Assembly (NCBI GenBank): GCA_002352045.1
Contig: DEHT01000071.1
Location: 61,207-87,054, forward strand
Reading direction: 5' to 3'
From: Chitinophagaceae bacterium UBA2793
GTDB lineage: Bacteria; Bacteroidota; Bacteroidia; Chitinophagales; Chitinophagaceae
Length of the DNA stretch: 25,848 nt
The notes beneath the pieces are model-generated. The model was not told where the DNA came from, made no database searches, and saw nothing but the letters and a program-made list of their open reading frames with translations. Shown here one piece after another: positions 7,656 to 16,179 of this stretch. Position numbers and translations under genes: made by a program. Numbering within the stretch: the first letter of the stretch is position 1; every line of letters begins with the position of its first letter.

Positions 7656-10376
7656 ATGAGAATTTTAATCTGTCTAATATTAATAATTACTACACAGTTA
7701 ATTTCTGCCCAAACCCATACCGCTATTGGTCAAAAGATAGCCTCTGGTAATGGGCATTCATTGCTCATTAAAAGCGATGCTACCCTTTGGGCCTGGGGGG
7801 ATAATACCGATGGTCAGTTGGGAGATGGCACCAATGTACTAAAACTTTATCCTGTGCAAATTGGCTCTGAAACAAAGTGGACAGTAGTAGCAGCCGGTTA
7901 TTCTCATTCGGCCGGCATTAAAGCAGATGGTACTTTGTGGACCTGGGGCAGCAACAGCAATGGCCAATTAGGGGATGGTACTACCAATAATCGTTTAGTA
8001 CCTACTAAAGTTGGGAACGATAATAAATGGACTAAAGTAGTGGCCGGTTTTGCTCATACAATTGCTTTAAAAAGCGATGGCACCATGTGGGCATGGGGCG
8101 GAAACGGCTTTGGTCAATTGGGCATTAATTCTACTGTACAACAACTAAATCCTATAAAGATTGGCTCGCTAAATAACTGGACTTCCATTGCTGCAGGTTG
8201 GTACAATAGTGCTGCTATTAGTTCGAATGGTTCATTATGGACCTGGGGAGAAAATTCTGACGGTGCAATTGGTGATGGTTCATTAACGAACAGGCTCATT
8301 CCAACCAGGGTGGGGTTAGAAAATAACTGGAAGCAGGTATCAACAGGTTTTTCTACTCTGGCTATTAAATATAATGGTACTCTTTGGGCGTGGGGGGCAA
8401 ATAATTCGGGCCAATTAGGTGATGGATCTACTGTACGTAAAACAGTGCCCTCACAGGTGGGTACCGATAATCAATGGGTATATGTAAATTCAGCGGGTCA
8501 TACTTTAGCAGTTAAAAATAACGGAACATTATGGTCATGGGGTTTTAATAATTACGGCCAGTTAGGAAATGGAAATACCACAGGCAGTAGTGTTCCTTTG
8601 CAAGTTGGTAGTGATAATGGTTGGTTGATGGCTTGCGGGTTTTATCAAAGTATTGGCATTAAAACCAATGGACAAATACTCACTTGGGGTAGTAATAGTT
8701 ACGGACAACTTGGAAATGGGAGTTTGATAAATTCATTTTCGCCTGGCCAAATTACCAATAGAGGCGATAAGCCATATCAAATTTCCTCGGGGCATTTAAA
8801 CAATCTTATCATAAAATCAAATGGTAGTCTTTGGGGCTGGGGATCAAATTCAAGTGGTGAATTAGGCGATGGAACACAGGTTGATAAGTTAATACCTTCA
8901 CAGGTTGGAACAGAAACAAATTGGCGAAATGTAAAAACATATTCAGCAATGTCGGTTGGTATAAAACAAGATGGTACATTGTGGGCTTGGGGTAATAATC
9001 AAAATCAGGCACTTGGTTCGGGTTCTTCAACTCCTATGTACCAAACAACTCCATTACTTATAAGTAATGATGGTAAATGGATGGATATAGCTTCAAGCCA
9101 AAATGGTTTTTGTTCTATGATGATTAAAGCAGATGGAACACTGTGGGGTTGGGGTCTTAATCAATATGGTGAGTTAGGAAACGGTACTACAACACAGTTG
9201 TTTACCCCTACACAAATTGGTACAGATACCTGGAAAGCAGTTTCTATTGGAAATACACATTCCTTGGGCATAAAGTCAAATGGCACATTATGGGCATGGG
9301 GCATGGGCGGTGCCGGAGAATTGGGTACGGGTATTGATTATGCTCAAAGCCTCGAACCAACTCAGGTTGGTACTTCCGCTGGCTGGGTAGCAATTCAGGC
9401 AGGCCAAGGTTATTCTATAGCCCTCACTGTAAATGGAATTTTATGGACATGGGGCAATGGTTGGTACGGTACTTTAGGAAACGGTAGTCATACAAACGTA
9501 AACATACCAACCTTTATATCCTTAGATGGTTATTGGAAAAATATTAATACAGCAGGTAGCTTTGTAACGGCTTTAAAAAGTAATGGTCAGTTATGGGGAT
9601 GGGGGGCTAACAATAGCTTTCAGTTAACCAATCCTCCGGGGCCAACAAATATCCCAATTCAATTATCGCCTGACGAGGATTGGATAAATACAGGAGCAGG
9701 TTCATCGTTCACCACCGCATTACATTCAAATGGAATTATTTGTGCCGTAGGCTCAAATTATAATGGAGAATTAGGAAATGGTTCTGTAGTACCTTCTCAA
9801 ACATTTGATTGCCAGGTAGGTACTGTGCTTCCAGTATCGTATCTCCATCACCAATCGCAATGGCAATCTAAAAACGCCTATCTGCATTGGGTAACCGAAG
9901 GAGAAGTTGATACAAAAAACTTTACCGTTGAAAGAAGTATTGATGGTAATACTTTTATTTCGATAGGTACTGTGATAGCAAATAATCGTCCGGGGGAGCA
10001 CAATTATTCTTTTATTGATGTAAATGTTGCTAATACTAACCAGCCTGCTTTGTATTATCGAATTAAGCAATTGGATATTGATGGTAGATTTAGATATTCA
10101 AATATTTCAAAGCTTACCAAATCTTTTGATGCTGCTAATTTAATTGTGTACCCCAATCCGGCGAAGGAAATATTAAAGATTAGTTTAGATCAACCTGCTA
10201 CTGTAAAAAACAATTATAAAATAACAGATATGTCGGGGAGAATTTTATTACAAGGTACTCTTACGCAATTGGGCCAGCAGTACAGCATACCTGTAGCATC
10301 TTTAAAACCGGGATATTATGTTGTACAAATAATTACAAATGGTCAACAACAACTTGCAAAGTTTATAAAAAAATAA
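7656..10376 (+). CDS. RCC1-repeat protein with type IX secretion C-terminal domain
   Basis: 906 residues with a signal peptide (1-18, ending ISAQ). Residues about 20-715 hold 14 RCC1-type repeats. Most carry a core like DGTLWAWGxNxxGQLGDG followed by PxQVG; the last copies are more degenerate (QLWGWGANNSFQL, IICAVGSNYNGEL). Fourteen copies would fit two seven-bladed beta-propellers. Residues about 725-825 form a linker typical of Bacteroidota surface proteins (NFTVERSIDGNTF, YYRIKQLDIDGRF). Residues about 830-906 are a type A type IX sorting domain, starting VYPNPAKE and ending GYYVVQIITNGQQQLAKFIKK-like, so the protein should cross the outer membrane and be surface-anchored or released. RCC1 propellers bind proteins or ligands; the partner here is unknown. 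Confidence 0.93.
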   Translation: MRILICLILIITTQLISAQTHTAIGQKIASGNGHSLLIKSDATLWAWGDNTDGQLGDGTNVLKLYPVQIGSETKWTVVAAGYSHSAGIKADGTLWTWGSNSNGQLGDGTTNNRLVPTKVGNDNKWTKVVAGFAHTIALKSDGTMWAWGGNGFGQLGINSTVQQLNPIKIGSLNNWTSIAAGWYNSAAISSNGSLWTWGENSDGAIGDGSLTNRLIPTRVGLENNWKQVSTGFSTLAIKYNGTLWAWGANNSGQLGDGSTVRKTVPSQVGTDNQWVYVNSAGHTLAVKNNGTLWSWGFNNYGQLGNGNTTGSSVPLQVGSDNGWLMACGFYQSIGIKTNGQILTWGSNSYGQLGNGSLINSFSPGQITNRGDKPYQISSGHLNNLIIKSNGSLWGWGSNSSGELGDGTQVDKLIPSQVGTETNWRNVKTYSAMSVGIKQDGTLWAWGNNQNQALGSGSSTPMYQTTPLLISNDGKWMDIASSQNGFCSMMIKADGTLWGWGLNQYGELGNGTTTQLFTPTQIGTDTWKAVSIGNTHSLGIKSNGTLWAWGMGGAGELGTGIDYAQSLEPTQVGTSAGWVAIQAGQGYSIALTVNGILWTWGNGWYGTLGNGSHTNVNIPTFISLDGYWKNINTAGSFVTALKSNGQLWGWGANNSFQLTNPPGPTNIPIQLSPDEDWINTGAGSSFTTALHSNGIICAVGSNYNGELGNGSVVPSQTFDCQVGTVLPVSYLHHQSQWQSKNAYLHWVTEGEVDTKNFTVERSIDGNTFISIGTVIANNRPGEHNYSFIDVNVANTNQPALYYRIKQLDIDGRFRYSNISKLTKSFDAANLIVYPNPAKEILKISLDQPATVKNNYKITDMSGRILLQGTLTQLGQQYSIPVASLKPGYYVVQIITNGQQQLAKFIKK

Positions 10377-10451
10377 ATAATTTTTTTCTGTCATCGCACC
10401 AGAAGGCACTGTATTCTTCCATGCAACGACAGCCCTATGTTCTTTACAATG

Positions 10452-10475
10452 GCTTCCAAGCGAAGCCTTTTTTTA
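10452..10475 (+). terminator. Intrinsic terminator after RCC1 gene
   Basis: Stem GGCTTC (10452-10457) with GAAGCC (10463-10468), 5-nt loop, then seven Ts. It lies 76 bp beyond the RCC1 stop codon. Confidence 0.8.
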
Positions 10476-11060
10476 TAAAGAAAAATAAGGATTAAAGTTT
10501 AATTTAAATATCAACTTTCATACGCTGCATATTTGAATGCAATCAGTGGCTTAAAAAATAATGAATATCTTATTAGTTTGATTTTTAACTATAATAATGG
10601 GCTGTAATCCCTCTTTGCCAACAAGCAGGCATTGACGGGCTTTTTTTTGTGGTACTTTTTTAGAGAAGCAAAATAATATAAAGATTTGTCGCAGGCATCA
10701 GAATAAAAAAGATGAAAATCTTTTAACCCTAAATCAAAAATAAATAATGAACAAAATTAAAATCGCTACATACCGCAATACTTTTCATCACAACTCATTT
10801 TGATGCAGGTATCTTCTATATTTTAGTGTTTAAATTCAATGGAACCACACGTTATAATTCTACGAACTGGGATGCTCGGTTTATTTCCATTGCAGAGCTT
10901 TGGCAGGACATCCAATTTTCTTTGTAATATACCTACATTTAAATGAGTGTTACAGCAACCTTCCAAAACATTTTAGGAATATAATCCTTGTTTATTCTTC
11001 AATCAATCATTATTCTCTTTAGTTCATTATGTGCTTATTATATTTAAAAAAAGCTAAACC

Positions 11061-11078
11061 TTATGATTTCAATCATAA
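11061..11078. promoter_or_regulatory. FNR/DNR-like operator upstream of cytochrome c gene
   Basis: TTATGATTTCAATCATAA: perfect 7-bp half-sites TTATGAT/ATCATAA around a 4-nt centre, matching the TTGAT-N4-ATCAA architecture of FNR/DNR boxes with one changed base per half. Its centre is 30.5 bp before the first base of the -7 box at 11100, fitting class II activation near -41.5. Confidence 0.8.
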
Positions 11079-11099
11079 AATACTAAGAGAATCACATTC

Positions 11100-11107
11100 T
11101 ACTTTTG
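11100..11107 (+). promoter_or_regulatory. -7 promoter element of cytochrome c/nosZ unit
   Basis: TACTTTTG fits the Bacteroidota -7 consensus TAnnTTTG. It lies 21 bp after the FNR-like box and 23 bp before the start codon at 11131. Confidence 0.65.
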
Positions 11108-11130
11108 GGTATAAATAAAACAAAACTAAA

Positions 11131-11634
11131 ATGAACAAGAAAATCTTCACCATTGTAGCAATTGCTGCTGTAGTTTATATGACAGCATGCGGAGGTGGCA
11201 GCGATGCTCCTGCCACTAATACCAATAAAAGTAACACAAGTGCAACAGAAGAACCTAAAAGCATGGTTGCCGATCCTGTTTCATACGATCCAAAAAGAGG
11301 AGAAGGTAAATACGACGAGACCAATGTAAAAGTAGATGGCTTTGATGCTGCTATGGCTACAAAAGGAAAAGCAGTTGCAGAAACCAAATGTTTTTCATGC
11401 CACAAAAGCAGCGATGAAAAATTAGTTGGACCAGGATGGGCCGGTGTTACTAAAAGACGCACTCCGCATTGGATTATGAACTTTATTACCAACCCCGATC
11501 CAATGATTGATAAAGACCCCGAAGTACAAGCTCAATTAGAATTGTGTTTGGTACGTATGCCAAATCAAAACCTTGTAGAAACCGAAGCAAGAGAATTGGT
11601 GGAGTATATGAGGCAAAACGATGGAGCAAAATAA
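11131..11634 (+). CDS. Lipoprotein monoheme cytochrome c, probable electron donor to NosZ
   Basis: 167 residues. A lipoprotein signal with lipobox ending at C20 (YMTAC) and then a Gly/Ser/Asp/Thr-rich linker tether a class I cytochrome c domain to a membrane. The heme is bound by C87-F-S-C90-H91; M143 in VRMPNQN is the likely sixth ligand. The sequence LVGPGWAGVTKRRTPHWIMNFITNP is a common pattern in Bacteroidota cytochromes found next to nosZ. It lies 57 bp upstream of nosZ, shares the same FNR-controlled promoter, and should pass electrons from the quinol-oxidising chain to the CuA centre of NosZ. The electron-transfer role is inference from neighbourhood; the heme binding is seen in the sequence. 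Confidence 0.9.
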   Translation: MNKKIFTIVAIAAVVYMTACGGGSDAPATNTNKSNTSATEEPKSMVADPVSYDPKRGEGKYDETNVKVDGFDAAMATKGKAVAETKCFSCHKSSDEKLVGPGWAGVTKRRTPHWIMNFITNPDPMIDKDPEVQAQLELCLVRMPNQNLVETEARELVEYMRQNDGAK

Positions 11635-11643
11635 AAAATAATC

Positions 11644-11664
11644 AAAGGCCTGCTTCAGGCCTTT
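11644..11664 (+). other. Perfect intercistronic hairpin between cytochrome c and nosZ
   Basis: AAAGGCCTG (11644-11652), loop CTT, CAGGCCTTT (11656-11664). There is no T-run beyond the stem, so read-through into nosZ is likely; it may attenuate transcription or mark an mRNA processing or stability point. Confidence 0.6.
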
Positions 11665-11691
11665 CCTATATCAACTTTAACCTTTAATCTT

Positions 11692-13680
11692 ATGTTTATT
11701 AAAAAAATTTCGGTATGCATGTTGGCATTTGCAGCCCTGTATGCCAGTTCTTGTAAGCCCAAGAATGCCGGCACCGCAGTAAGCGGCGATGCTGCGTCCA
11801 AAGTGTATGTAGCCCCGGGTAAGTACGATGAATTTTACAATTTTGTTTCCGGTGGCTTTAGCGGTCAGCTTAGTGTATATGGTTTACCCAGTGGTCGTTT
11901 GCTTAGGGTAATTCCTGTATTCTCCGTTGATCCAGAAAAAGGATATGGCTATAGCGAAGAAACCAAGCCTATGTTAAATACATCGCATGGCTTTGTTCCC
12001 TGGGATGATTTACATCATGTGGAAATGTCAATGACCGATGGTGTGGCAGATGGTAAATGGGTATTTGTAAATGGTAACAATACTCCTCGTTTGGCTCGTG
12101 TAGATTTAAAAACCTTCCGCACTGCCGAAATTATTGAATTGCCCAACAGTGCCGGTAACCATAGCTCTCCTTTTGGTACCGAAAATTCTGAGTACATTGT
12201 AGCTGGTACAAGGTTTAGTGTACCTGCCGATGATGCCAATGGCGATGTTCCTATTAATTCTTATAAAGAAAACTTTAAAGGCCATATAAGCTTTGTAAGT
12301 ATTGATAAAAATAATGGTGAAATGAACCTTGCATTCCAATTGAAAACACCAGGAATAAATTTTGACCTTGCCCGTGCAGGTAAAGGAAAATCTCATGGTT
12401 GGTTTTTCTTTAGCTGTTACAATAGCGAACAGGCTAATACACTGCTTGAAGTAAATGCTTCACAAAAAGATAAAGATTTTATAATGGCAGTAAACTGGAA
12501 AAAAGCAGAAGAGTATATTAAAGCCGGTAAAGGAAAAAAACAAACCGTAAAATATGCTCACAATAAATTCAATGAAGAAACACATACTGCTGTTTCTGAA
12601 ATGAAAAATGAAGTAACCGTTTTGGATGTTGCCGAATATCCAGATATTGTTTATTTTATTCCTTGTCCTAAATCGCCCCATGGTTGCGATGTGGATCCAA
12701 CCGGCGAATACATTGTGGGTAGTGGTAAATTAGCAGCTTTATTGCCTGTATTTAGCTACGACAAAATTCAAAAAGCAATTGCCGATAAAGCATTTGAAAC
12801 AGAAAAATATGCCGGTCTTCCCGTTATTAAATACGAAGCAGCTTTGTATGGCGAAGTTCAAAAACCAGGCCTTGGCCCTTTGCATACAGAGTTTGATGCT
12901 AACGGAAACGCTTACACTTCTTTCTTTGTGTCTTCCGAAGTGGTTAAATGGAATATTAAAGACCTTAAAGTATTAGACCGCCAGCCTACTTATTATTCAG
13001 TTGGTCACTTAATGGTACCGGGTGGAAATACTAAAAAACCATTTGGTAAGTACCTGGTTGCTTATAATAAAATTACCAAAGATCGATACCTGCCAACCGG
13101 TCCTGAATTGTCGCAGAGTGCACAATTGTACGATATTAGCGGCGACAAAATGCAGTTGATACTCGATTTCCCAACTATAGGTGAACCTCACTATGCACAG
13201 GCAATACCTGCATCGCTTATTAAGGATAAGCAACTCAAAATTTTTGATATTAATGCCAACAAGCATCCTTATGCTACCAAAGGCGAAAAAGAATCGAAAG
13301 TGGTTAGGCAGGGTAACCAGGTGCATGTATATATGACTTCTGTTCGTTCACACTTTGCTCCCGATAATATTGAAGGCGTTCAACTGGGCGATGAAGTGTA
13401 TTTCCATGTTACCAACCTTGAGCAGGATTGGGATGTGCCACATGGCTTTGGCGTTAAAGGTGCCAACAACGGTGAATTGCTAATAATGCCGGGTGAAACC
13501 ACTACTTTAAAATGGGTGCCCGATCGTGTAGGAATATTCCCTATTTATTGTACCGACTTCTGCTCGGCGCTGCACCAGGAAATGCAGGGCTATGTAAGAG
13601 TGTCGCCAAAAGGAAGCAATGTTCCAATTAAATTTAGTTTGGGAGAAAAAGCAAAAGATAGTACAGCCCCCGCTAAATAA
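11692..13680 (+). CDS. nosZ: Nitrous oxide reductase, clade II (Sec-dependent, lipoprotein)
   Basis: 662 residues; reduces N2O to N2, the last step of denitrification. The signal has no twin arginine but a Sec lipobox ending at C21 (YASSC), so it is a membrane-tethered clade II enzyme. The N-terminal propeller carries a full candidate set of seven CuZ histidines: H108/H109 (DDLHHVEMS), H157, H330 (SPHGCDVD), H398 (PLHTEFD), H439 (VGHLMVPGG) and H500 (GEPHYAQ). The C-terminal cupredoxin domain has the CuA ligands H584 (DVPHGFGV), C620, C624, H628 and M631 (CTDFCSALHQEM). The reading frame is intact. It follows the cytochrome c gene and is closed by a strong terminator before nosL, so it forms a two-gene unit. 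Probably induced by a nitrogen-oxide-responsive CRP/FNR regulator. Confidence 0.98.
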   Translation: MFIKKISVCMLAFAALYASSCKPKNAGTAVSGDAASKVYVAPGKYDEFYNFVSGGFSGQLSVYGLPSGRLLRVIPVFSVDPEKGYGYSEETKPMLNTSHGFVPWDDLHHVEMSMTDGVADGKWVFVNGNNTPRLARVDLKTFRTAEIIELPNSAGNHSSPFGTENSEYIVAGTRFSVPADDANGDVPINSYKENFKGHISFVSIDKNNGEMNLAFQLKTPGINFDLARAGKGKSHGWFFFSCYNSEQANTLLEVNASQKDKDFIMAVNWKKAEEYIKAGKGKKQTVKYAHNKFNEETHTAVSEMKNEVTVLDVAEYPDIVYFIPCPKSPHGCDVDPTGEYIVGSGKLAALLPVFSYDKIQKAIADKAFETEKYAGLPVIKYEAALYGEVQKPGLGPLHTEFDANGNAYTSFFVSSEVVKWNIKDLKVLDRQPTYYSVGHLMVPGGNTKKPFGKYLVAYNKITKDRYLPTGPELSQSAQLYDISGDKMQLILDFPTIGEPHYAQAIPASLIKDKQLKIFDINANKHPYATKGEKESKVVRQGNQVHVYMTSVRSHFAPDNIEGVQLGDEVYFHVTNLEQDWDVPHGFGVKGANNGELLIMPGETTTLKWVPDRVGIFPIYCTDFCSALHQEMQGYVRVSPKGSNVPIKFSLGEKAKDSTAPAK

Positions 13681-13706
13681 AATCCAATTTTCTTAACAAG
13701 TTATCG

Positions 13707-13744
13707 CAATGAGGCTGCACTATTTAGCAGCCTCATTGTTTTTT
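13707..13744 (+). terminator. Strong intrinsic terminator after nosZ
   Basis: Perfect 12-bp stem CAATGAGGCTGC (13707-13718) with GCAGCCTCATTG (13727-13738), 8-nt loop, then TTTTTT. It separates the nosZ unit from the nosL-D-F-Y unit. Confidence 0.93.
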
Positions 13745-13800
13745 GTTGAAATTACGGATTGTCTTTAGGTAAATAAATAAATGACGGAATGAATGATAGT

Positions 13801-13818
13801 TTATGATTGAAATCATAC
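13801..13818. promoter_or_regulatory. FNR/DNR-like operator upstream of nosL fusion gene
   Basis: TTATGATTGAAATCATAC: 6-bp perfect inverted half-sites (TATGAT/ATCATA) with a 4-nt centre, nearly identical to the box before the cytochrome c gene. Its centre is 29.5 bp before the -7 box at 13839. Confidence 0.8.
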
Positions 13819-13838
13819 CGCCTGCCAGCCTTTTAAAA

Positions 13839-13846
13839 TAGCTTTG
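13839..13846 (+). promoter_or_regulatory. -7 promoter element of nosL-D-F-Y unit
   Basis: TAGCTTTG matches TAnnTTTG exactly, 20 bp after the FNR-like box and 39 bp before the start codon. Confidence 0.7.
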
Positions 13847-13885
13847 CAAAATATAATTGCTTATTTCCAATAAATTTTTATCAAA

Positions 13886-14926
13886 ATGAATAATAATAAA
13901 ATTTCCTCCCGGTCAAGATTATTGCTTTTGCTGGCAGGTGTTCTGCTTATTATAGCATTATTTGTACCACTTTGGAGTATATATTTAGATGCGCCTCAAT
14001 ATCCCGAAGGGTTAAGTTTACAAATATGGCCACATCAAATTGCCGGAGATGTGGATATTATCAATGGGCTTAACCACTATATTGGTATGAAAACATTGCA
14101 CACCGAAGATTTTATTGAGTTTACTATCTTGCCTTATATCATAGGATTTTTTGCCTTATTATTTATACTCACAGCAACGCTTGCCCGAAAAAAACTACTC
14201 TATTTTGTTTTTACAGCATTTTTGTTATTTGGCATAATAGCTATGGTTGATTTTTGGAAATGGGAGTATGACTATGGTCACAATTTAGACCCTAATGCTG
14301 CTATTAAAGTACCGGGGATGGCCTATCAACCACCCCTAATTGGATTTAAACAATTACTCAATTTTGGAGCTTACAGTATTCCCGATATTGGAGGATGGCT
14401 TTTTATTTCAGCAGGTTTTTTGGTTTTAATTGCAGTAGCCATTGAAGCAAAATGGTTTAACCGTTTCAAAAGAAAAAATGCAACGGTAGTGGCAATGTTA
14501 AGCACTATGTTGGTTCTTAGTTCTTGTAGTGCCAAAGGGCCAAGTGCAGTTAACCTTCATAAAGATGCCTGCGAGTATTGTAAAATGACTATTTCCGATG
14601 CTCATTTTATGGCTCAGCTTCAAACCAAAAAGGGTAGAGTATATAATTTTGATGATATAAACTGTATGCTCAGCTATATAAAAGCCGGCGATAACTCAAC
14701 CTTTGCCAATTTTTATATTGCCAATTACGAAAAATCTCCTGAGTTTACCGACGCTACAAAAGCATTTTATATAACCCATGCTTCCTTTAAAAGTCCCATG
14801 GGTGGAAACACGGTAGCTTTTACTACAGAGTCTGCTGCAAATGAATTTGCTAAGAAAAATAATTCCGGTGTTAAAACATGGGAACAAGTATCAGGGAAAA
14901 ATATTGTTACAGAATCTCATCATTAA
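13886..14926 (+). CDS. nosL: Membrane-domain/NosL fusion, copper delivery to NosZ
   Basis: 346 residues. Residues 1-190 hold about four to five hydrophobic helices (LLLLLAGVLLIIALFVPLW, FTILPYIIGFFALLFIL, FVFTAFLLFGIIAMVDFW, IGGWLFISAGFLVLIAVAI). Then comes a stretch that looks exactly like a lipoprotein signal, with basic residues, a hydrophobic run and LSSC ending at C214, followed by a NosL domain with C229-E-Y-C232-K-M234 and FDDINCM. NosL proteins bind Cu(I) and help assemble the copper sites of NosZ; they are usually separate outer-membrane or periplasmic lipoproteins of under 200 residues. The front part may match a membrane protein often encoded beside clade II nosZ. The ORF is open throughout, so the fusion is real in this sequence. 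First gene of a nosL-D-F-Y operon. Confidence 0.9.
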   Translation: MNNNKISSRSRLLLLLAGVLLIIALFVPLWSIYLDAPQYPEGLSLQIWPHQIAGDVDIINGLNHYIGMKTLHTEDFIEFTILPYIIGFFALLFILTATLARKKLLYFVFTAFLLFGIIAMVDFWKWEYDYGHNLDPNAAIKVPGMAYQPPLIGFKQLLNFGAYSIPDIGGWLFISAGFLVLIAVAIEAKWFNRFKRKNATVVAMLSTMLVLSSCSAKGPSAVNLHKDACEYCKMTISDAHFMAQLQTKKGRVYNFDDINCMLSYIKAGDNSTFANFYIANYEKSPEFTDATKAFYITHASFKSPMGGNTVAFTTESAANEFAKKNNSGVKTWEQVSGKNIVTESHH

Positions 14927-14928
14927 AA

Positions 14929-16179
14929 ATGCTTATTAGGTTTTATCTTTTGTTAATGCCGGTGTTGCTACTGCCGGAGATTTGCGCTGCAAATGCTACA
15001 AATGTATTACGAGTAGGTAAGGGGCAATCGTATGGTAGTATTAAAGCAGCAATAGCAGCAAGTAGCCATGGCGATACCGTAATTATTTCTGCCGGTTTGT
15101 ACCAGGAAGGAAATATTATTATTGATAAGTCTATATTCATTCAGGGCGAAGGAAAACCAATTCTTGATGGACAATTAAAATTTGAAATACTTTCTGTAAA
15201 AGCTAACCATGTAACCATTAAGGGCTTAGTACTTAAGAACTCCGGTCGTTCTGCTATGGACGACCCCGGGGCCATTAAAGTGTATGATGCTTCCAATGTT
15301 TTAATAGAAGGCAATACCTTGCTCGATAACTATTTTGGAGTTTATCTGCAATATTCTAAAAATTGTATTGTTAAAAACAATTTTATTCGGGCTACACAAT
15401 TGCTCGAGCATCAGTCCGGCAATGGCATTCATTGCTGGAAGAGCGACAGCCTGCAAATAATTGGCAATAAAACCTATGGCCATCGGGATGGAATTTATTT
15501 TGAGTTTGTAACACATTCCATTATATGGCGAAATTTAGCCTACAATAATTTGCGCTATGGCTTACACTTTATGTTCTCTAATGATAATGCTTATATCAGC
15601 AATTTATTTAAAAATAATGGGGCAGGAGTGGCGGTAATGTTTACCAAAAAAGTAGTGATGATCAACAATAGCTTTGAAGATAACCTGGGCGATGCCGCTT
15701 ATGGCTTGTTGTTTAAAGAAATCTCCGATTGCTATCTTTCCGGAAATAAATTTATACGAAATACCACCGGAATTTTTTTCGATGGGTCAAACCGAATAAT
15801 TATTGAGCGAAATATTTTTAAAGAAAATGGTTGGGGTATGCGATTGCAAGCCAACTGTATGGACAATGTAATTCAGCTTAACAATTTTTTGGGAAATACT
15901 TTCGATATGGCAACCAATGGTTCGCTTACATTAAATATGTTCAGCGAAAATTATTGGGACAAATACCAGGGCTATGATTTAAACAGAGATAAAATAGGCG
16001 ATGTACCTTATCATCCATTAAGTCTATATGCTGTAATTGTTGAACAAAACCCTCCGGCAATGTTACTCTACAGAAGTTTTATGGTTAACCTGTTGGATCA
16101 GTCGGAAAAATTGTCGCCCAGTCTTACACCCGAAAATTTTGTAGATAATAAACCAAGCATGGCTCCGCATAATTTATGA
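14929..16179 (+). CDS. nosD: NosD, periplasmic copper-site maturation protein
   Basis: 416 residues from the ATG at 14929, chosen because it directly precedes a signal peptide (LIRFYLLLMPVLLLPEICA) and lies 2 bp after the nosL stop; an in-frame ATG at 14878 inside nosL would bury the signal. The mature part is a right-handed beta-helix of carbohydrate-binding/sugar-hydrolase (CASH) type with repeated N-strand turns (NYFGVYLQYSKNCIVKNN, GIHCWKSDSLQIIGNKTYG, RYGLHFMFSNDNAYISN). NosD works with the NosFY ABC transporter to supply sulfur or otherwise build the CuZ cluster of NosZ in the periplasm. It overlaps nosF by 4 bp (ATGA), showing translational coupling. Confidence 0.95.
   Translation: MLIRFYLLLMPVLLLPEICAANATNVLRVGKGQSYGSIKAAIAASSHGDTVIISAGLYQEGNIIIDKSIFIQGEGKPILDGQLKFEILSVKANHVTIKGLVLKNSGRSAMDDPGAIKVYDASNVLIEGNTLLDNYFGVYLQYSKNCIVKNNFIRATQLLEHQSGNGIHCWKSDSLQIIGNKTYGHRDGIYFEFVTHSIIWRNLAYNNLRYGLHFMFSNDNAYISNLFKNNGAGVAVMFTKKVVMINNSFEDNLGDAAYGLLFKEISDCYLSGNKFIRNTTGIFFDGSNRIIIERNIFKENGWGMRLQANCMDNVIQLNNFLGNTFDMATNGSLTLNMFSENYWDKYQGYDLNRDKIGDVPYHPLSLYAVIVEQNPPAMLLYRSFMVNLLDQSEKLSPSLTPENFVDNKPSMAPHNL

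Larger units (their letters stand above)
10377..11130. other. Long intergenic region (754 bp) between RCC1 gene and nos island
   Basis: Holds a terminator near 10452, a stretch of no recognisable coding content, a frame open from about 10752 to 10928 without a good start (see rejected items), and at the right end the FNR-like box and promoter of the cytochrome c gene. It marks the boundary between the surface-protein block and the nitrous oxide genes. Confidence 0.6.

Noticed and set aside
10621..10660. Possible terminator ending in a T8 run
   Set aside because: The preceding bases pair only through AAGC/GCTT around a long loop; too weak to call.
10752..10928. Open stretch containing THFDAGIFYILVFKFNG and ending SIAELWQDIQFSL
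   Set aside because: No start codon in frame, a short ATG frame at 10748 shifts out of it, no recognised family and no ribosome or promoter signals. It may be a decayed gene, but this cannot be supported from the sequence.
14878..14928. Longer nosD frame starting inside nosL
   Set aside because: It would put 17 polar residues before the signal peptide; the ATG at 14929 right after the nosL stop is the natural start.
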